From Candidatus Hemicellulosilyticus sp. P3 (lineage in GTDB: Bacteria > Bacteroidota > Bacteroidia > Bacteroidales > P3), in contig LPNH01000006.1 in NCBI GenBank assembly GCA_001543385.1, positions 1 to 64,000 of the forward strand: a stretch of 64,000 nucleotides of DNA, given 5' to 3'. Of this stretch, positions 17,993-26,504 are shown piece by piece; within the stretch, counting starts at the first letter, position 1, and each line of letters starts with the position of its first letter. The position numbers and the translations under genes were made by a program. A model generated the notes under the pieces. It saw only the letters and a program-made list of their open reading frames with translations. It ran no database searches and had not been told where the DNA came from.

Positions 17993-18000
17993 TATTTTTG
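17993..18000 (+). promoter_or_regulatory. Promoter of radC (-7 element)
   Basis: TATTTTTG lies 25 nt before the radC ATG, divergent from the secDF promoter. The -33 element is unclear. Confidence 0.5.
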
Positions 18001-18025
18001 CATTCGCATCGTTATACGGACTACT

Positions 18026-18739
18026 ATGAAAGAGACACCGCATTTGACTATAAAGGAATGGGATGACGACGACCAGCCACGCGAGAAAATGCTGCGCCAC
18101 GGCAAGAAGACGCTCAGCAACGCTGAACTGCTTGCCATTTTGCTGCGCAGCGGCGTCGCCGACACCAGCGCTGTGGACGTGGCCAAGCAGCTGCTGTCGG
18201 CAGGCGGATGGAGTTTGGTGGAGCTCTCGAGGAAAACGCCTCAGGAGCTGATGCGGATAAAGGGGGTGGGAGCCGCCAAAGCCACCGGCATCGCAGCCGC
18301 CTTGGAACTGGGCAGGAGATTAGCCAGCGAGAGCAGCAGCCCGGAAAAGAATGTTGTGGGCAACAGCGCGGATGTTTTTCACATTATATCGCCCCGCATC
18401 ATCGACTTGGCGACGGAGGAATTCTGGGCCATTTATCTGAACAACAGCAACCGCGTGGTGGGAACCAGCCGCATTTCCGCCGGAGGGATCACCCAGACGA
18501 CTGTTGACATACGTCTGATTTTCAAGGGCGCTATAGAACTCAACGCCGTGGCTTTGGCGGTAGCGCACAACCACCCTTCGGGGAGCTTGAAGCCCAGCCG
18601 CGAGGATAACTTGCTTACAGAAAAAATTGCCGAGGCCGGACGGCTGCTCAATATACGCCTTTTGGACCACATTATTGTCGGCATCGCCGCTCAGGGACAG
18701 ACCGACTATTACAGCTATCGGGATATGGGCCGGCTATAA
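18026..18739 (+). CDS. radC: RadC family JAB-domain protein
   Basis: A 237-residue protein. The N-terminal helix-hairpin-helix-like region (KTLSNAELLAILLRSG, then LMRIKGVGAAKATGIAAALELGRR at about 76-99) precedes an MPN/JAB domain with the JAMM metal-binding signature AHNHPSGSLKPSRED (H-x-H-x7-S-x2-D, about residues 191-205). RadC-family proteins were named for DNA repair, but the actual activity remains uncertain, and a metallo-hydrolase role is suggested by the JAMM residues. The length is normal for the chromosomal family. The gene is divergent from secDF and lies beside convergent folB with a gap of 45 bp. Confidence 0.9.
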   Translation: MKETPHLTIKEWDDDDQPREKMLRHGKKTLSNAELLAILLRSGVADTSAVDVAKQLLSAGGWSLVELSRKTPQELMRIKGVGAAKATGIAAALELGRRLASESSSPEKNVVGNSADVFHIISPRIIDLATEEFWAIYLNNSNRVVGTSRISAGGITQTTVDIRLIFKGAIELNAVALAVAHNHPSGSLKPSREDNLLTEKIAEAGRLLNIRLLDHIIVGIAAQGQTDYYSYRDMGRL

Positions 18740-18784
18740 TGCCAAAACCAGCTCATACTACATGGAATCATGTATTTACAAGGA

Positions 18785-19150
18785 TTACGAAACGCCTTCT
18801 CCTACATGCAACTCCACGCTGACCCCTCCTATCCGGCCTCCTAACGGCGGGTTGAGTTTGGTGACTTTGACGGTGACCTCCGACACGGCACGGAAGTTGC
18901 GCATGACGGCTGTCGCGATACGGCACGCCACGTGCTCAAGAAGATGTGAAGGTTTCTCCATCTCGCTCTTTATGACCTGGTATACGTCGGCGTAATTGAC
19001 AGTGTCGGCCAAATCGTCGGATTGCTCCGCACGCCGGGTGTCGACCTGCAGGGTCGCGTCGACCCGGAAACGGGTGCCTATGGTCTGCTCGGCATCGAAA
19101 CAGCCGTGAAAAGCGTAGAAAGACATGTCTTCTATACGTATAACGGACAT
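18785..19150 (-). CDS. folB: Dihydroneopterin aldolase
   Basis: A 121-residue FolB, which cleaves dihydroneopterin to 6-hydroxymethyl-dihydropterin and glycolaldehyde in folate synthesis. Typical segments are IRIEDMSFYAFHGCFDAEQ (start), TVNYADVYQVIKSEM (about residues 70-84) and LLEHVACRIA (about 89-98); the conserved glutamate in the first and the lysine in VTVKVTKLNPP are the catalytic and binding residues known for the family. It lies 83 bp downstream of pheS on the same strand and may share its transcript. Confidence 0.9.
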   Translation of the reverse strand: MSVIRIEDMSFYAFHGCFDAEQTIGTRFRVDATLQVDTRRAEQSDDLADTVNYADVYQVIKSEMEKPSHLLEHVACRIATAVMRNFRAVSEVTVKVTKLNPPLGGRIGGVSVELHVGEGVS

Positions 19151-19233
19151 GGTATGAACGGAATGATGTTTTGAAAAAAAATTGAGGGGCAGCCTGGCTG
19201 CCGGCAGGAATATGAACTTCTGTCCGGCCGGGG

Positions 19234-20277
19234 TCAGACAATGGATTCAAATTGGCGGAGGAAGCGAAGGTCGTTTTCGAAATAGAGCCGAAGATCACGA
19301 ATTTGATATTTGAGCATGGCCATGCGCTCCACGCCCATGCCAAGGGCAAAGCCGGAATAGACGGCGGGATCGATGCCGCAGGCCGAAAGGACATTGGGGT
19401 CGACCATGCCACAGCCAAGAATCTCGAGCCATCCTGTCCCCTTGCAGATGTTGCACCCTTTTCCGCCACAGATGTTGCACGAAATGTCCATCTCGGCCGA
19501 CGGCTCGGTGAAAGGAAAGTATGACGGACGGAGCCGGATCTGCGTCTGCTCGCCGAACATTTCTTTGGCGAAATAGAGCAAGGTCTGTTTCAGGTCGGCG
19601 AAGGTGACTTTTTTGTCAACATAGAGCGCCTCGACTTGATGGAAAATGCAATGGGCGCGCGCCGATATGGCTTCGTTGCGGAATACACGCCCCGGGGCGA
19701 TGATGCGGATGGGAGGTCGGCTGTTTTCCATCACACGCACCTGCACTGAAGAAGTGTGTGTGCGCAAGGCCACTTCAGGACGCCCCTCCTCTTTTTCGAC
19801 GAAAAAGGTGTCCTGCATGTCACGCGCAGGATGGTCGGGCGGGAAGTTGAGCGCTGAAAAAAGATGCCAGTCGTCTTCAATCTCAACCGATTCCGCCACG
19901 GTGAAGCCGATGCGGGAAAAGATGTCTGTTATCTCGTTCATGACAACGGAGAGCACGTGACGGCTGCCGAGCGGACTGAAATCGGCCGGCATGGAGCAGT
20001 CTGTTGCATCATGCTTCTCGCCGACGGTGTCGACAAGGCCACGGAACTCTTCAATTTTGGCACGTGCCGCCTCTTTGAGTTGGTTGAGCATCTGCCCCAT
20101 CTCGCGCTTCTCCTCGGCCGGCAGGGATTTGAATTGTTCGAAGAGGGCGCTGACTATGCCTTTTTTACCCAGATATTTCACTCGAAACATTTCGATTTCA
20201 GCCAATTTATCGAGGGCGTGCTCCACCCGTGCGGCATGAATCTCGTCAATGTAGGCTCTAATCTGTTCCTTCGTCAT
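19234..20277 (-). CDS. pheS: Phenylalanine-tRNA ligase alpha subunit
   Basis: A 347-residue class II aminoacyl-tRNA synthetase alpha subunit that charges tRNA-Phe together with PheT, which is not in the window. The N-terminal coiled coil (1 to about 85) is followed by the catalytic core: HPARDMQDTFF (about residue 163), motif 2 near VFRNEAISARAHCIFHQVEALYVDK and motif 3 GLALGMGVERM-like FALGMGVERMAML near the end. The cysteine-rich insert CNICGGKGCNICKGTGWLEI occurs in many PheS proteins. ATG 20277 gives the family-standard N terminus MTKEQIRAYIDEI. A TAATTTTG promoter-like site lies at 20416-20423. Confidence 0.95.
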   Translation of the reverse strand: MTKEQIRAYIDEIHAARVEHALDKLAEIEMFRVKYLGKKGIVSALFEQFKSLPAEEKREMGQMLNQLKEAARAKIEEFRGLVDTVGEKHDATDCSMPADFSPLGSRHVLSVVMNEITDIFSRIGFTVAESVEIEDDWHLFSALNFPPDHPARDMQDTFFVEKEEGRPEVALRTHTSSVQVRVMENSRPPIRIIAPGRVFRNEAISARAHCIFHQVEALYVDKKVTFADLKQTLLYFAKEMFGEQTQIRLRPSYFPFTEPSAEMDISCNICGGKGCNICKGTGWLEILGCGMVDPNVLSACGIDPAVYSGFALGMGVERMAMLKYQIRDLRLYFENDLRFLRQFESIV

Positions 20278-20402
20278 AGCAGATATTATAACAGTTTGGT
20301 TCTATGGTTTGTAATTAGATTTATCCGTTACGCTGGAATTATAGAGACGAAATAAAAAGGGGGTGGCGGGCGTTTTTTTGGGATAAATCGTATGAAATTT
20401 CT

Positions 20403-20423
20403 TATTTTTGCAGTGCAAAATTA
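20403..20423. promoter_or_regulatory. Back-to-back promoters for the lipoprotein gene and pheS
   Basis: Plus strand: TATTTTTG at 20403-20410 with TTTG at 20377-20380 (22-nt gap). Minus strand: TAATTTTG at 20416-20423, about 139 nt before pheS. Both match TAnnTTTG; the -33 element for the minus promoter is unclear. Confidence 0.5.
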
Positions 20424-20453
20424 GTCGAAAATATTTATATAGCGCGAAAAAGT

Positions 20454-20876
20454 ATGAAGAAAAAAGGTCTTATCGTATCGGGTGTATTATTTTTCAGCAT
20501 CTTAGGTGTCGGTGCGCTTCACTCGTGCGACAAGGATACGTACAGCTATCTGGACGTGACTGTCATTGACCAGTCGACCGGCACTGCGGTCCCCAACGCA
20601 TTTGTAACGGTGTCGGCCAACGGCAGCTCTGTCGGCGCCGCCGGCGTCACGGATGAGAAGGGCGTGTTCAGCACCAAATTTGCAGCACCCGCTGTGTTTG
20701 ACATCGACGCCCGCATGACGGTGATAGACACCCCTGCCTACCCGCTTGAGCAGTGGTATTTGCACCGCGACGGCAGTTCGTCCGTGCGGTTGAAGGACAG
20801 CGAAACAGTCAGCGCCACAGTCTATATTGGCGAAACGGTGACATACGAGCACTATCCTACAATCCCCGGCAGATAA
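20454..20876 (+). CDS. Putative lipoprotein with carboxypeptidase-regulatory-like domain
   Basis: A 140-residue protein with a lipoprotein signal peptide: MKKKGLIV followed by a hydrophobic stretch and the lipobox ALHSC (Cys at about 24). The mature part, TYSYLDVTVIDQSTGTAVPNAFVTVSANG, looks like a small Ig-like beta-sandwich of the CarboxypepD_reg/CnaB type, as in many Bacteroidetes surface proteins. No catalytic motif. Likely anchored in the outer or inner membrane; function unknown. It stands 13 bp before the DUF4301 gene and probably shares its transcript. Confidence 0.7.
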   Translation: MKKKGLIVSGVLFFSILGVGALHSCDKDTYSYLDVTVIDQSTGTAVPNAFVTVSANGSSVGAAGVTDEKGVFSTKFAAPAVFDIDARMTVIDTPAYPLEQWYLHRDGSSSVRLKDSETVSATVYIGETVTYEHYPTIPGR

Positions 20877-20889
20877 AATATCTGAAAAA

Positions 20890-22443
20890 ATGAACACCCT
20901 CTCTCTTTCCCCGGCTGACTTGCGTCAGCTGGAGACGATGGGTATCACCCCGGAACAACTGGAAATGCAGATGCAGCATTTCCGTCAAGGGTTCCCCCAC
21001 TGTCAACTCGTCTCGGCCGCCACCGTTGAGAACGGCGGAATCATCCGGATGCCGGATGATGATATTTCGAAGTATATATCATGTTATCAGCAGCTTTCAA
21101 AAGGAAAGAGAATACTGAAATTTGTCCCTGCGTCGGGTGCCGCCAGCCGTATGTTCAAGGATCTCTACGATTTTACAGCGCGTTACACAGGTGTGGCGCA
21201 TAATTTCGAGAAGGAGTTTCCGTCGGTGGTGCAGTTTCTGGACAACCTGACCTCGTTTGCTTTTTTCAATGACTTGAAGGACAAGATCGAGGAGACTTCA
21301 ATGAGTATTTCTGACTATATGGAGCATCGGGAATACGCATCGATTATCAACATTCTGCTTAAAGATCAGTATCTTTCCTACGGCTCGATGCCCAAAGCTT
21401 TGCTCAAATTCCACCGATACGGGGACTTGCAGCGTACACCGTTGGAGGAGCATATAGTGGAAGGCGCTGAGTATGCCCGGAACAGCGACGGCAAGGTCCG
21501 CCTGCATTTCACCATCTCGCCGGAACACCGCCCGCTTTTCCGTCATAAGGTTGCACTGGTGCGGCGTTATTATGAGGAGATGCTCCATATCAAATTGGAG
21601 ATAGGTTTTTCTGAGCAACGGCACAGTACCGACACGCTGGCGGTGAACGAATGCAACGAACCTGTCCGGGACGAGAACGGGCGGTTGGTGCTGCGGCCGG
21701 GCGGACATGGAGCCTTGCTCGAGAATCTGAACGAGTGCCACGCCGATGTTGTTTTTATCAAGAATATCGACAATGTGGTGCCGGATTGGATGAAGCACAC
21801 CACTGTCGCCTACAAGAAAGCGCTGGCAGGGTTGCTGCTCGACCTGCAGAGACAGTATTTCCCATATCTGCAGGCGCTTAGCCACAACACGGTTGACGGC
21901 AGGCAGTTGGACTCAATTGCGCATTTTGCCCGAAATGGGTTGCAGATTGAACTGCCTGAAGGATTCGACAAAATGCCGGCTGACGAGCAGCGCCAAATTC
22001 TGTATGACAGGATGAACAGGCCCATCCGCATCTGCGGAATGGTGAAGAACCAGGGGGAACCCGGCGGCGGGCCTTTTTTCGTCTTCGACTCGGAAGGACG
22101 GCGTAGCCTGCAGATTGTGGAGACCGCACAGATCAATCGCAAGGATCCCGCACAGGAATCGATCCTGGCCGGCGCCACTCATTTCAACCCGGTGGACATT
22201 GTCTGCAGTTTCAGGGATTACCGAGGACGGTATTTCGACCTGCACCGCTATGTTGACCCGAATACCGGCTTTATCAGCAAGAAGAGCAAGGGGGCACAAG
22301 TGGTTAAGTCGCAGGAATTGCCCGGCCTGTGGAATGGCTCCATGGCGAAATGGATCACTCTCTTTGTCGAGGTTCCGCTGGCTACGTTCAACCCGGTCAA
22401 GACGGTCAACGACTTGCTGCGCAAGGAGCACTGCGGACAATGA
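20890..22443 (+). CDS. DUF4301 family protein
   Basis: A 517-residue cytoplasmic protein without a signal peptide or membrane segment. The opening (LSPADLRQLETMGITPEQLEMQMQHFRQGFP) and the glycine/serine-rich KFVPASGAASRMFKDLYDF (about residues 78-96) mark DUF4301, a Bacteroidetes family of unknown function. The latter segment and the later GGHGALLENLNE and KNIDNVVPD segments recall sugar-nucleotidyltransferase-like folds (a G-x-G-x-A-S-R binding loop and an acidic metal-binding pair), which would suggest a nucleotide-sugar or nucleotidyl-transfer role; this is inference only. It follows a lipoprotein gene by 13 bp. Confidence 0.8.
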   Translation: MNTLSLSPADLRQLETMGITPEQLEMQMQHFRQGFPHCQLVSAATVENGGIIRMPDDDISKYISCYQQLSKGKRILKFVPASGAASRMFKDLYDFTARYTGVAHNFEKEFPSVVQFLDNLTSFAFFNDLKDKIEETSMSISDYMEHREYASIINILLKDQYLSYGSMPKALLKFHRYGDLQRTPLEEHIVEGAEYARNSDGKVRLHFTISPEHRPLFRHKVALVRRYYEEMLHIKLEIGFSEQRHSTDTLAVNECNEPVRDENGRLVLRPGGHGALLENLNECHADVVFIKNIDNVVPDWMKHTTVAYKKALAGLLLDLQRQYFPYLQALSHNTVDGRQLDSIAHFARNGLQIELPEGFDKMPADEQRQILYDRMNRPIRICGMVKNQGEPGGGPFFVFDSEGRRSLQIVETAQINRKDPAQESILAGATHFNPVDIVCSFRDYRGRYFDLHRYVDPNTGFISKKSKGAQVVKSQELPGLWNGSMAKWITLFVEVPLATFNPVKTVNDLLRKEHCGQ

Positions 22444-22529
22444 CGCGGCAGCCCGGACAGGGCCGGCCGGATCCGTATGACCGCTGTCGGCGGAATTGAT
22501 TTTGACCAAAAAGAAAAAGAAAGAAAAGA

Positions 22530-22561
22530 TTTGCGTGAATCAATTATTTGCCGTACCTTTG
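22530..22561 (+). promoter_or_regulatory. Promoter of the 44-residue small gene
   Basis: TTTG at 22530-22533 and TACCTTTG at 22554-22561 are separated by 20 nt, a textbook Bacteroidetes promoter. Transcription would start around 22568 and give a leader of about 70 nt, with a short AACTC/GAGTT hairpin near 22585. Confidence 0.72.
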
Positions 22562-22636
22562 CGTACTCCACAACTTGTTAAAAAACTCTTGTGCGAGTTC
22601 TTTATCAGTAAGTTAAACAATTAACAACATATCACT

Positions 22637-22771
22637 ATGGGCATCAATGCTAACAAAAAAGTCAAGAGAAGAAAGGTGAGAATCAACGTCAACAAGAACT
22701 CCACGAACAACTGGGGTATTAATGCAGCCGGCTGGAATGCAGTGCATAAGGCCATTATTGCGGCTGAATAG
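22637..22771 (+). CDS. Small basic protein of 44 residues, unknown
   Basis: I do not recognise it. ATG 22637 to TAG 22771 encodes a lysine/arginine-rich N-terminal half (MGINANKKVKRRKVRI, then an asparagine-rich patch NVNKNSTNNWG) and a more hydrophobic helical C-terminal half (AAGWNAVHKAIIAAE). It has its own strong promoter (22530-22561) and an intrinsic terminator (22798-22836), so it forms a monocistronic unit in a window where most genes are in operons. The basic half suggests nucleic-acid or ribosome binding, by inference. No signal peptide or cysteines. Confidence 0.65.
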   Translation: MGINANKKVKRRKVRINVNKNSTNNWGINAAGWNAVHKAIIAAE

Positions 22772-22797
22772 GACGTACCGATTTTTAACCACAATGC

Positions 22798-22836
22798 AAA
22801 GAGCGGCTTTCACGTAGGTGGCAGCCGCTCTTTTTT
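22798..22836 (+). terminator. Terminator of the small gene
   Basis: AAAGAGCGGCT (22798-22808) pairs with AGCCGCTC plus TTT (22823-22833); the T-run TTTTTT spans 22831-22836. The A-rich left arm may also let it act for the convergent Nudix gene. Confidence 0.85.
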
Positions 22837-22847
22837 CATCAGGTATG

Positions 22848-23342
22848 TTATTGAGGGTTTTGACACCCGGGAAGCGGGATGGGGCGGTTGTCGAGTTTGG
22901 CGGAGCACAGGGCATCACCCCGATATACCAGTTTGAGGGAGAAGAATGGCTGGGTGTTATCCAGCAGCAGGCGGAGAAAGATTCTGTCACCTTCCCATAA
23001 GTTAAGCTGCTCCAGCTGATGTTGCGGCACCCATTGCAGGTCCCCTTCGTCGCAGGGGACCATGGTCCCCTCCCACTGTGTGGCGGTGAAGAGGTGCATG
23101 TATTCACACGGCCAGGTGTCGGAGATGAAGGTGACTATGCCCCGATACTGCCACCGGAGGACTGTCAGCCCGGTCTCTTCCCGGACTTCACGCAACATGC
23201 ATTCGTCAGGGCTTTCGTCGCGCTCACATTTGCCGCCTACTCCAATCCATTTGCCGTGGCTGGCATCATGATCTTTTTTGACGCGGTGCAGCATCAGATA
23301 GCTGTCGTTGCACCGGAGGTAACACAATGTTGTTTGTTTCAT
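22848..23342 (-). CDS. Nudix hydrolase
   Basis: A 164-residue Nudix protein with a complete box, G-x5-E-x7-REVREETGL (around residues 35-57, GGKCERDESPDECMLREV). The opening TTLCYLRCNDSYLMLHRVKKDHDASHGKWIGVGGK resembles the MutT/8-oxo-dGTP diphosphatase branch, so it probably cleaves oxidised or other nucleoside diphosphate derivatives. The start at ATG 23342 overlaps the RND pump stop (23339) as ATGA, indicating translational coupling; a start 14 codons upstream would run further into the pump gene. It is the last gene of the metal efflux operon. Confidence 0.88.
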   Translation of the reverse strand: MKQTTLCYLRCNDSYLMLHRVKKDHDASHGKWIGVGGKCERDESPDECMLREVREETGLTVLRWQYRGIVTFISDTWPCEYMHLFTATQWEGTMVPCDEGDLQWVPQHQLEQLNLWEGDRIFLRLLLDNTQPFFSLKLVYRGDALCSAKLDNRPIPLPGCQNPQ

Positions 23343-26300
23343 GAGTGATGTGTATGTGTTGTGTTTTGACGGTCGACATGCCATTCGTAGACGATGGGTA
23401 CAATGAAGATGTTGAGCATTGTGGAGGTTATGAGGCCGCCAAGAACCACCATCGCCATGGGGGCCTGTATCTCGTTGCCGGCTTTGTCGGCGGCCAACAC
23501 CATGGGAATGAGTGAGAGCGCTGTAGTGAGCGCAGTCATGATGATGGGATTGAGACGGTCTGTAGACCCTGTCAGCACAATGTCGCGCACGGGATGGTTT
23601 GACTGACCGTTGTTCTGTAGGTGTATGTATTTTGAGACCAGGATGATGCCATTACGTGTCGCGATGCCAAAGAGGGTGATGAAGCCAATGACGGAGGGGA
23701 TGCTGAGCAGGTTGCCGCCTAATTTAACGGCCACAACCCCACCGATCAAAGCCAATGGAAGGTTGACAAGGACTATCCCTGCCAAGGACCAACTCTTGAA
23801 CTCGGTGTAGAGCAACAGGTAGATTATGGCCAGGGACAGCAGGAAGACAGCGGAAAGGGTGCGCGAGGCTTTTTTTGCCGAAGCGAACTGTCCGCCATAT
23901 TCAATACGGTAGCCTTCGGGCAGTGTGATGCGTTCTTTGATGATGTTACGTATGTCGTCGACAACTCCGACGGCATCGCGGCCGCTCACGTTGGCCGACA
24001 CAACGAGCTTGCGCTGCACGTTTTCGCGCGAGATGGTGCCCGGGCTGCCCGCAGACACTATCTCGGCAATCTCGGAGAGCGGGATCATGGCGCCCTGGCT
24101 TGTGTTGAGCAGAAGGTCTTTCACCTCGTCGACAGAAGGGCATTCCGCTATTGTGCGCTGACGTAGAACCAGGTCGCGGGCATATTGACCTTCGTAGATT
24201 TTACAAAGGGGATCGCCTTTGAATGAACGGGTGAGAAAATAATCGAATTCGTCTGCCGTGACACCGTATTGCGCCATTCGCGCCCGGTCGGGACGCACTT
24301 GTATCTGAGGCACCTCTGTTTGCTGCTCCACAACGACGTCAACCAGACCTTCGACATGGGCAACGGCTTGTTTGATTTGACCGCCTATCCGGTAGAGCTG
24401 CGAAAGGTCGTCGCCGAAGATCTTGACGGCAATGGCCGCTTGGGTGCCGCTGACCATGTGTTCGATGCGGTGACTCAAAGGCTGGCCGATGGAGACAGAC
24501 GTTCCGGGTATGGTGGACAGACGGGCGCGTACCTCATCCAGGAAGGCTTGTTTGCCACGGCGGTCAAGCCGGAAGCTGACTTCTATTTCGGTGCCGTTGG
24601 TCGCCTGCGAATGTTCGTCAAGCTCGCCACGCCCGGTGCGACGGGCGGTGGAGACCACTTCGGGGACAGCAAGCAACTGCCGCTCGGCAAGTTGCCCCAG
24701 ACGATCGCTTTCGTCAAGCGATATGCCGGGTTGTGCCACCATGGCAATGGTGAGCGATCCTTCGTTGAACTCAGGCAGAAAACCGCGTCCCACAGTGGCC
24801 AACAGACCGACGGACATTAGCAGGAGCAGCACTGTGGCATAAAGCACCGGACGTTTGTGCTGCAACACCCATGTCAGTATACGGCGGTAGAGGATTTGCA
24901 TTTGGATTGTGAGCCAAGGCTCGCGTTGACGACGCTCCAGATAGCGACTGTCTGAGAGAAGAGATTTGCAGAGCAACGGCGTCACGGTCATGGCAACCAG
25001 CAGTGACGTGAACAGGGAGATGATGTATGCTATACCCAGCGGTTTCAACATACGGCCTTCGAGACCGCTGAGGAAGAATAGCGGCATGAAGCAGAGCATG
25101 ATGATAATTGTGGCGTGCATGATGGAGCCACGTATCTCGGATGATCCCTGAAAGACGACCTGATAGGCGGATCGCCGTTGGTCCGGCGGCAGCTGATGGT
25201 TACGACGCAAGTGTTTGTAAACATTTTCGACATCGATGATGGCGTCGTCAACCAGCGAGCCGATAGCGATGCACATGCCGCCAAGGGTCATGGTGTTGAT
25301 TTCCATGTCGAGCAGGTAGAGGCAGAGCACGGTGCCAAGCAGCGAGAGCGGGATGGCGATCAACGAGATGACGGTGCTTCTGAAACTGCCCAAAAAGAGC
25401 AGCAGAATGAGCACCACGAAAAGAGCTCCCTCGATCAGGGCACGACTTACGTTGCCAACGGACGCTGCGATGAAGTCGGCCTGACGAAATACATGTGTGT
25501 CCATGTGTACGTCGGAAGGGAGCGACTGCCGCACAGCGGCCAGATTGGAATCTATCTGGCGTGTCACATGCAGCGTGTTGACATCGGGCTGTTTTGAAAC
25601 AGAAAGAATAACGGACGGATTGGCATTGGACGAGGCGGTGCCGATGCGTACTTCATGGCCGACCACAATGTCGGCCACGTCAGAAAGGCTGACCGGACGG
25701 CCGTCGCACATTTTGACTAAAGACTGACCCATCGCGTCGATGTCGCTGGTGCGTATTACTCCACAAAGGGTGTACTCGTTGCCATAGTCGCGGACCATGC
25801 CGGCCGGAGCATTGGCACCGAATGTGGCGGCAACCTGTTCAAGATCGTGAAGCGTCACACCATAGGCGTGCATCCGCACAGGATCTGCAAGCACCTGATA
25901 CTGACGCCTTTCACCACCTATAATCGAAACCTGAGAAACGCCGCCTGTGGCCAAAATGGCGGGCTTGACCGTCCACTCCGCCAAGGTGCGAAGCTGCTGC
26001 AAGGAGGTGCGGGGAGTTGTGGCGGACATGGTGTCGACTTGCAACGAAATGAACATGATTTCACCCATCACACTGCTCTGGGGGGCCAGCACGGGCGCCA
26101 CTCCGGCCGGCAAGGTCGCGGACAGGGTGTTGAGCTTTTCGCTAACCACCTGCCGGGCCAAGTAGGGATCCATGTCCCAGTCAAATTCGACGAAGACAAA
26201 GCTGGCACCCTGTTGCGACACCGAACGGATGCGACGCACATGGGACGCTCCGTTGAGCGCCGATTCCATGGGAAAGGAGATCTGCCGCTCGACCTCTTCT

Positions 26301-26473
26301 GAAGCCATGTTGCGGCAATCGGTCATAACGACGACTGTGGGGGCTGTCAGGTCAGGAAAGACATCGACATCGGTGTGCTGTACACTCCAGACACCCGCCG
26401 CCGCCAACAGCAATGCGGCAAGGAGGACCGTCAGTTTATGGTTGAGGCTGAACCGGATGACTTTATTCAACAT
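23339..26473 (-). CDS. CusA/CzcA family heavy-metal efflux RND pump
   Basis: A 1044-residue inner membrane proton-driven pump of the HME-RND family, exporting metal cations across the envelope with its adaptor and outer membrane channel. The N terminus (IRFSLNHKLTVLLAALLLAAAGVWSV...DVFPDLTAPTVVVMT) and DDAIIDVENVYKHLRRN in transmembrane segment 4 are diagnostic; the TM4 motif AIGSLVDDAIIDVEN is closest to the group with AIG and VD residues, but the metal cannot be named confidently. The C terminus ends HVDRQNTTHTHHS, adding to the histidine-rich theme of the operon. It starts 31 bp after the TolC-type gene. Confidence 0.92.
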   Translation of the reverse strand: MLNKVIRFSLNHKLTVLLAALLLAAAGVWSVQHTDVDVFPDLTAPTVVVMTDCRNMASEEVERQISFPMESALNGASHVRRIRSVSQQGASFVFVEFDWDMDPYLARQVVSEKLNTLSATLPAGVAPVLAPQSSVMGEIMFISLQVDTMSATTPRTSLQQLRTLAEWTVKPAILATGGVSQVSIIGGERRQYQVLADPVRMHAYGVTLHDLEQVAATFGANAPAGMVRDYGNEYTLCGVIRTSDIDAMGQSLVKMCDGRPVSLSDVADIVVGHEVRIGTASSNANPSVILSVSKQPDVNTLHVTRQIDSNLAAVRQSLPSDVHMDTHVFRQADFIAASVGNVSRALIEGALFVVLILLLFLGSFRSTVISLIAIPLSLLGTVLCLYLLDMEINTMTLGGMCIAIGSLVDDAIIDVENVYKHLRRNHQLPPDQRRSAYQVVFQGSSEIRGSIMHATIIIMLCFMPLFFLSGLEGRMLKPLGIAYIISLFTSLLVAMTVTPLLCKSLLSDSRYLERRQREPWLTIQMQILYRRILTWVLQHKRPVLYATVLLLLMSVGLLATVGRGFLPEFNEGSLTIAMVAQPGISLDESDRLGQLAERQLLAVPEVVSTARRTGRGELDEHSQATNGTEIEVSFRLDRRGKQAFLDEVRARLSTIPGTSVSIGQPLSHRIEHMVSGTQAAIAVKIFGDDLSQLYRIGGQIKQAVAHVEGLVDVVVEQQTEVPQIQVRPDRARMAQYGVTADEFDYFLTRSFKGDPLCKIYEGQYARDLVLRQRTIAECPSVDEVKDLLLNTSQGAMIPLSEIAEIVSAGSPGTISRENVQRKLVVSANVSGRDAVGVVDDIRNIIKERITLPEGYRIEYGGQFASAKKASRTLSAVFLLSLAIIYLLLYTEFKSWSLAGIVLVNLPLALIGGVVAVKLGGNLLSIPSVIGFITLFGIATRNGIILVSKYIHLQNNGQSNHPVRDIVLTGSTDRLNPIIMTALTTALSLIPMVLAADKAGNEIQAPMAMVVLGGLITSTMLNIFIVPIVYEWHVDRQNTTHTHHS

Positions 26474-26504
26474 AAGGCGTTGCGTTTAATTACATTGTCG
26501 TGGT

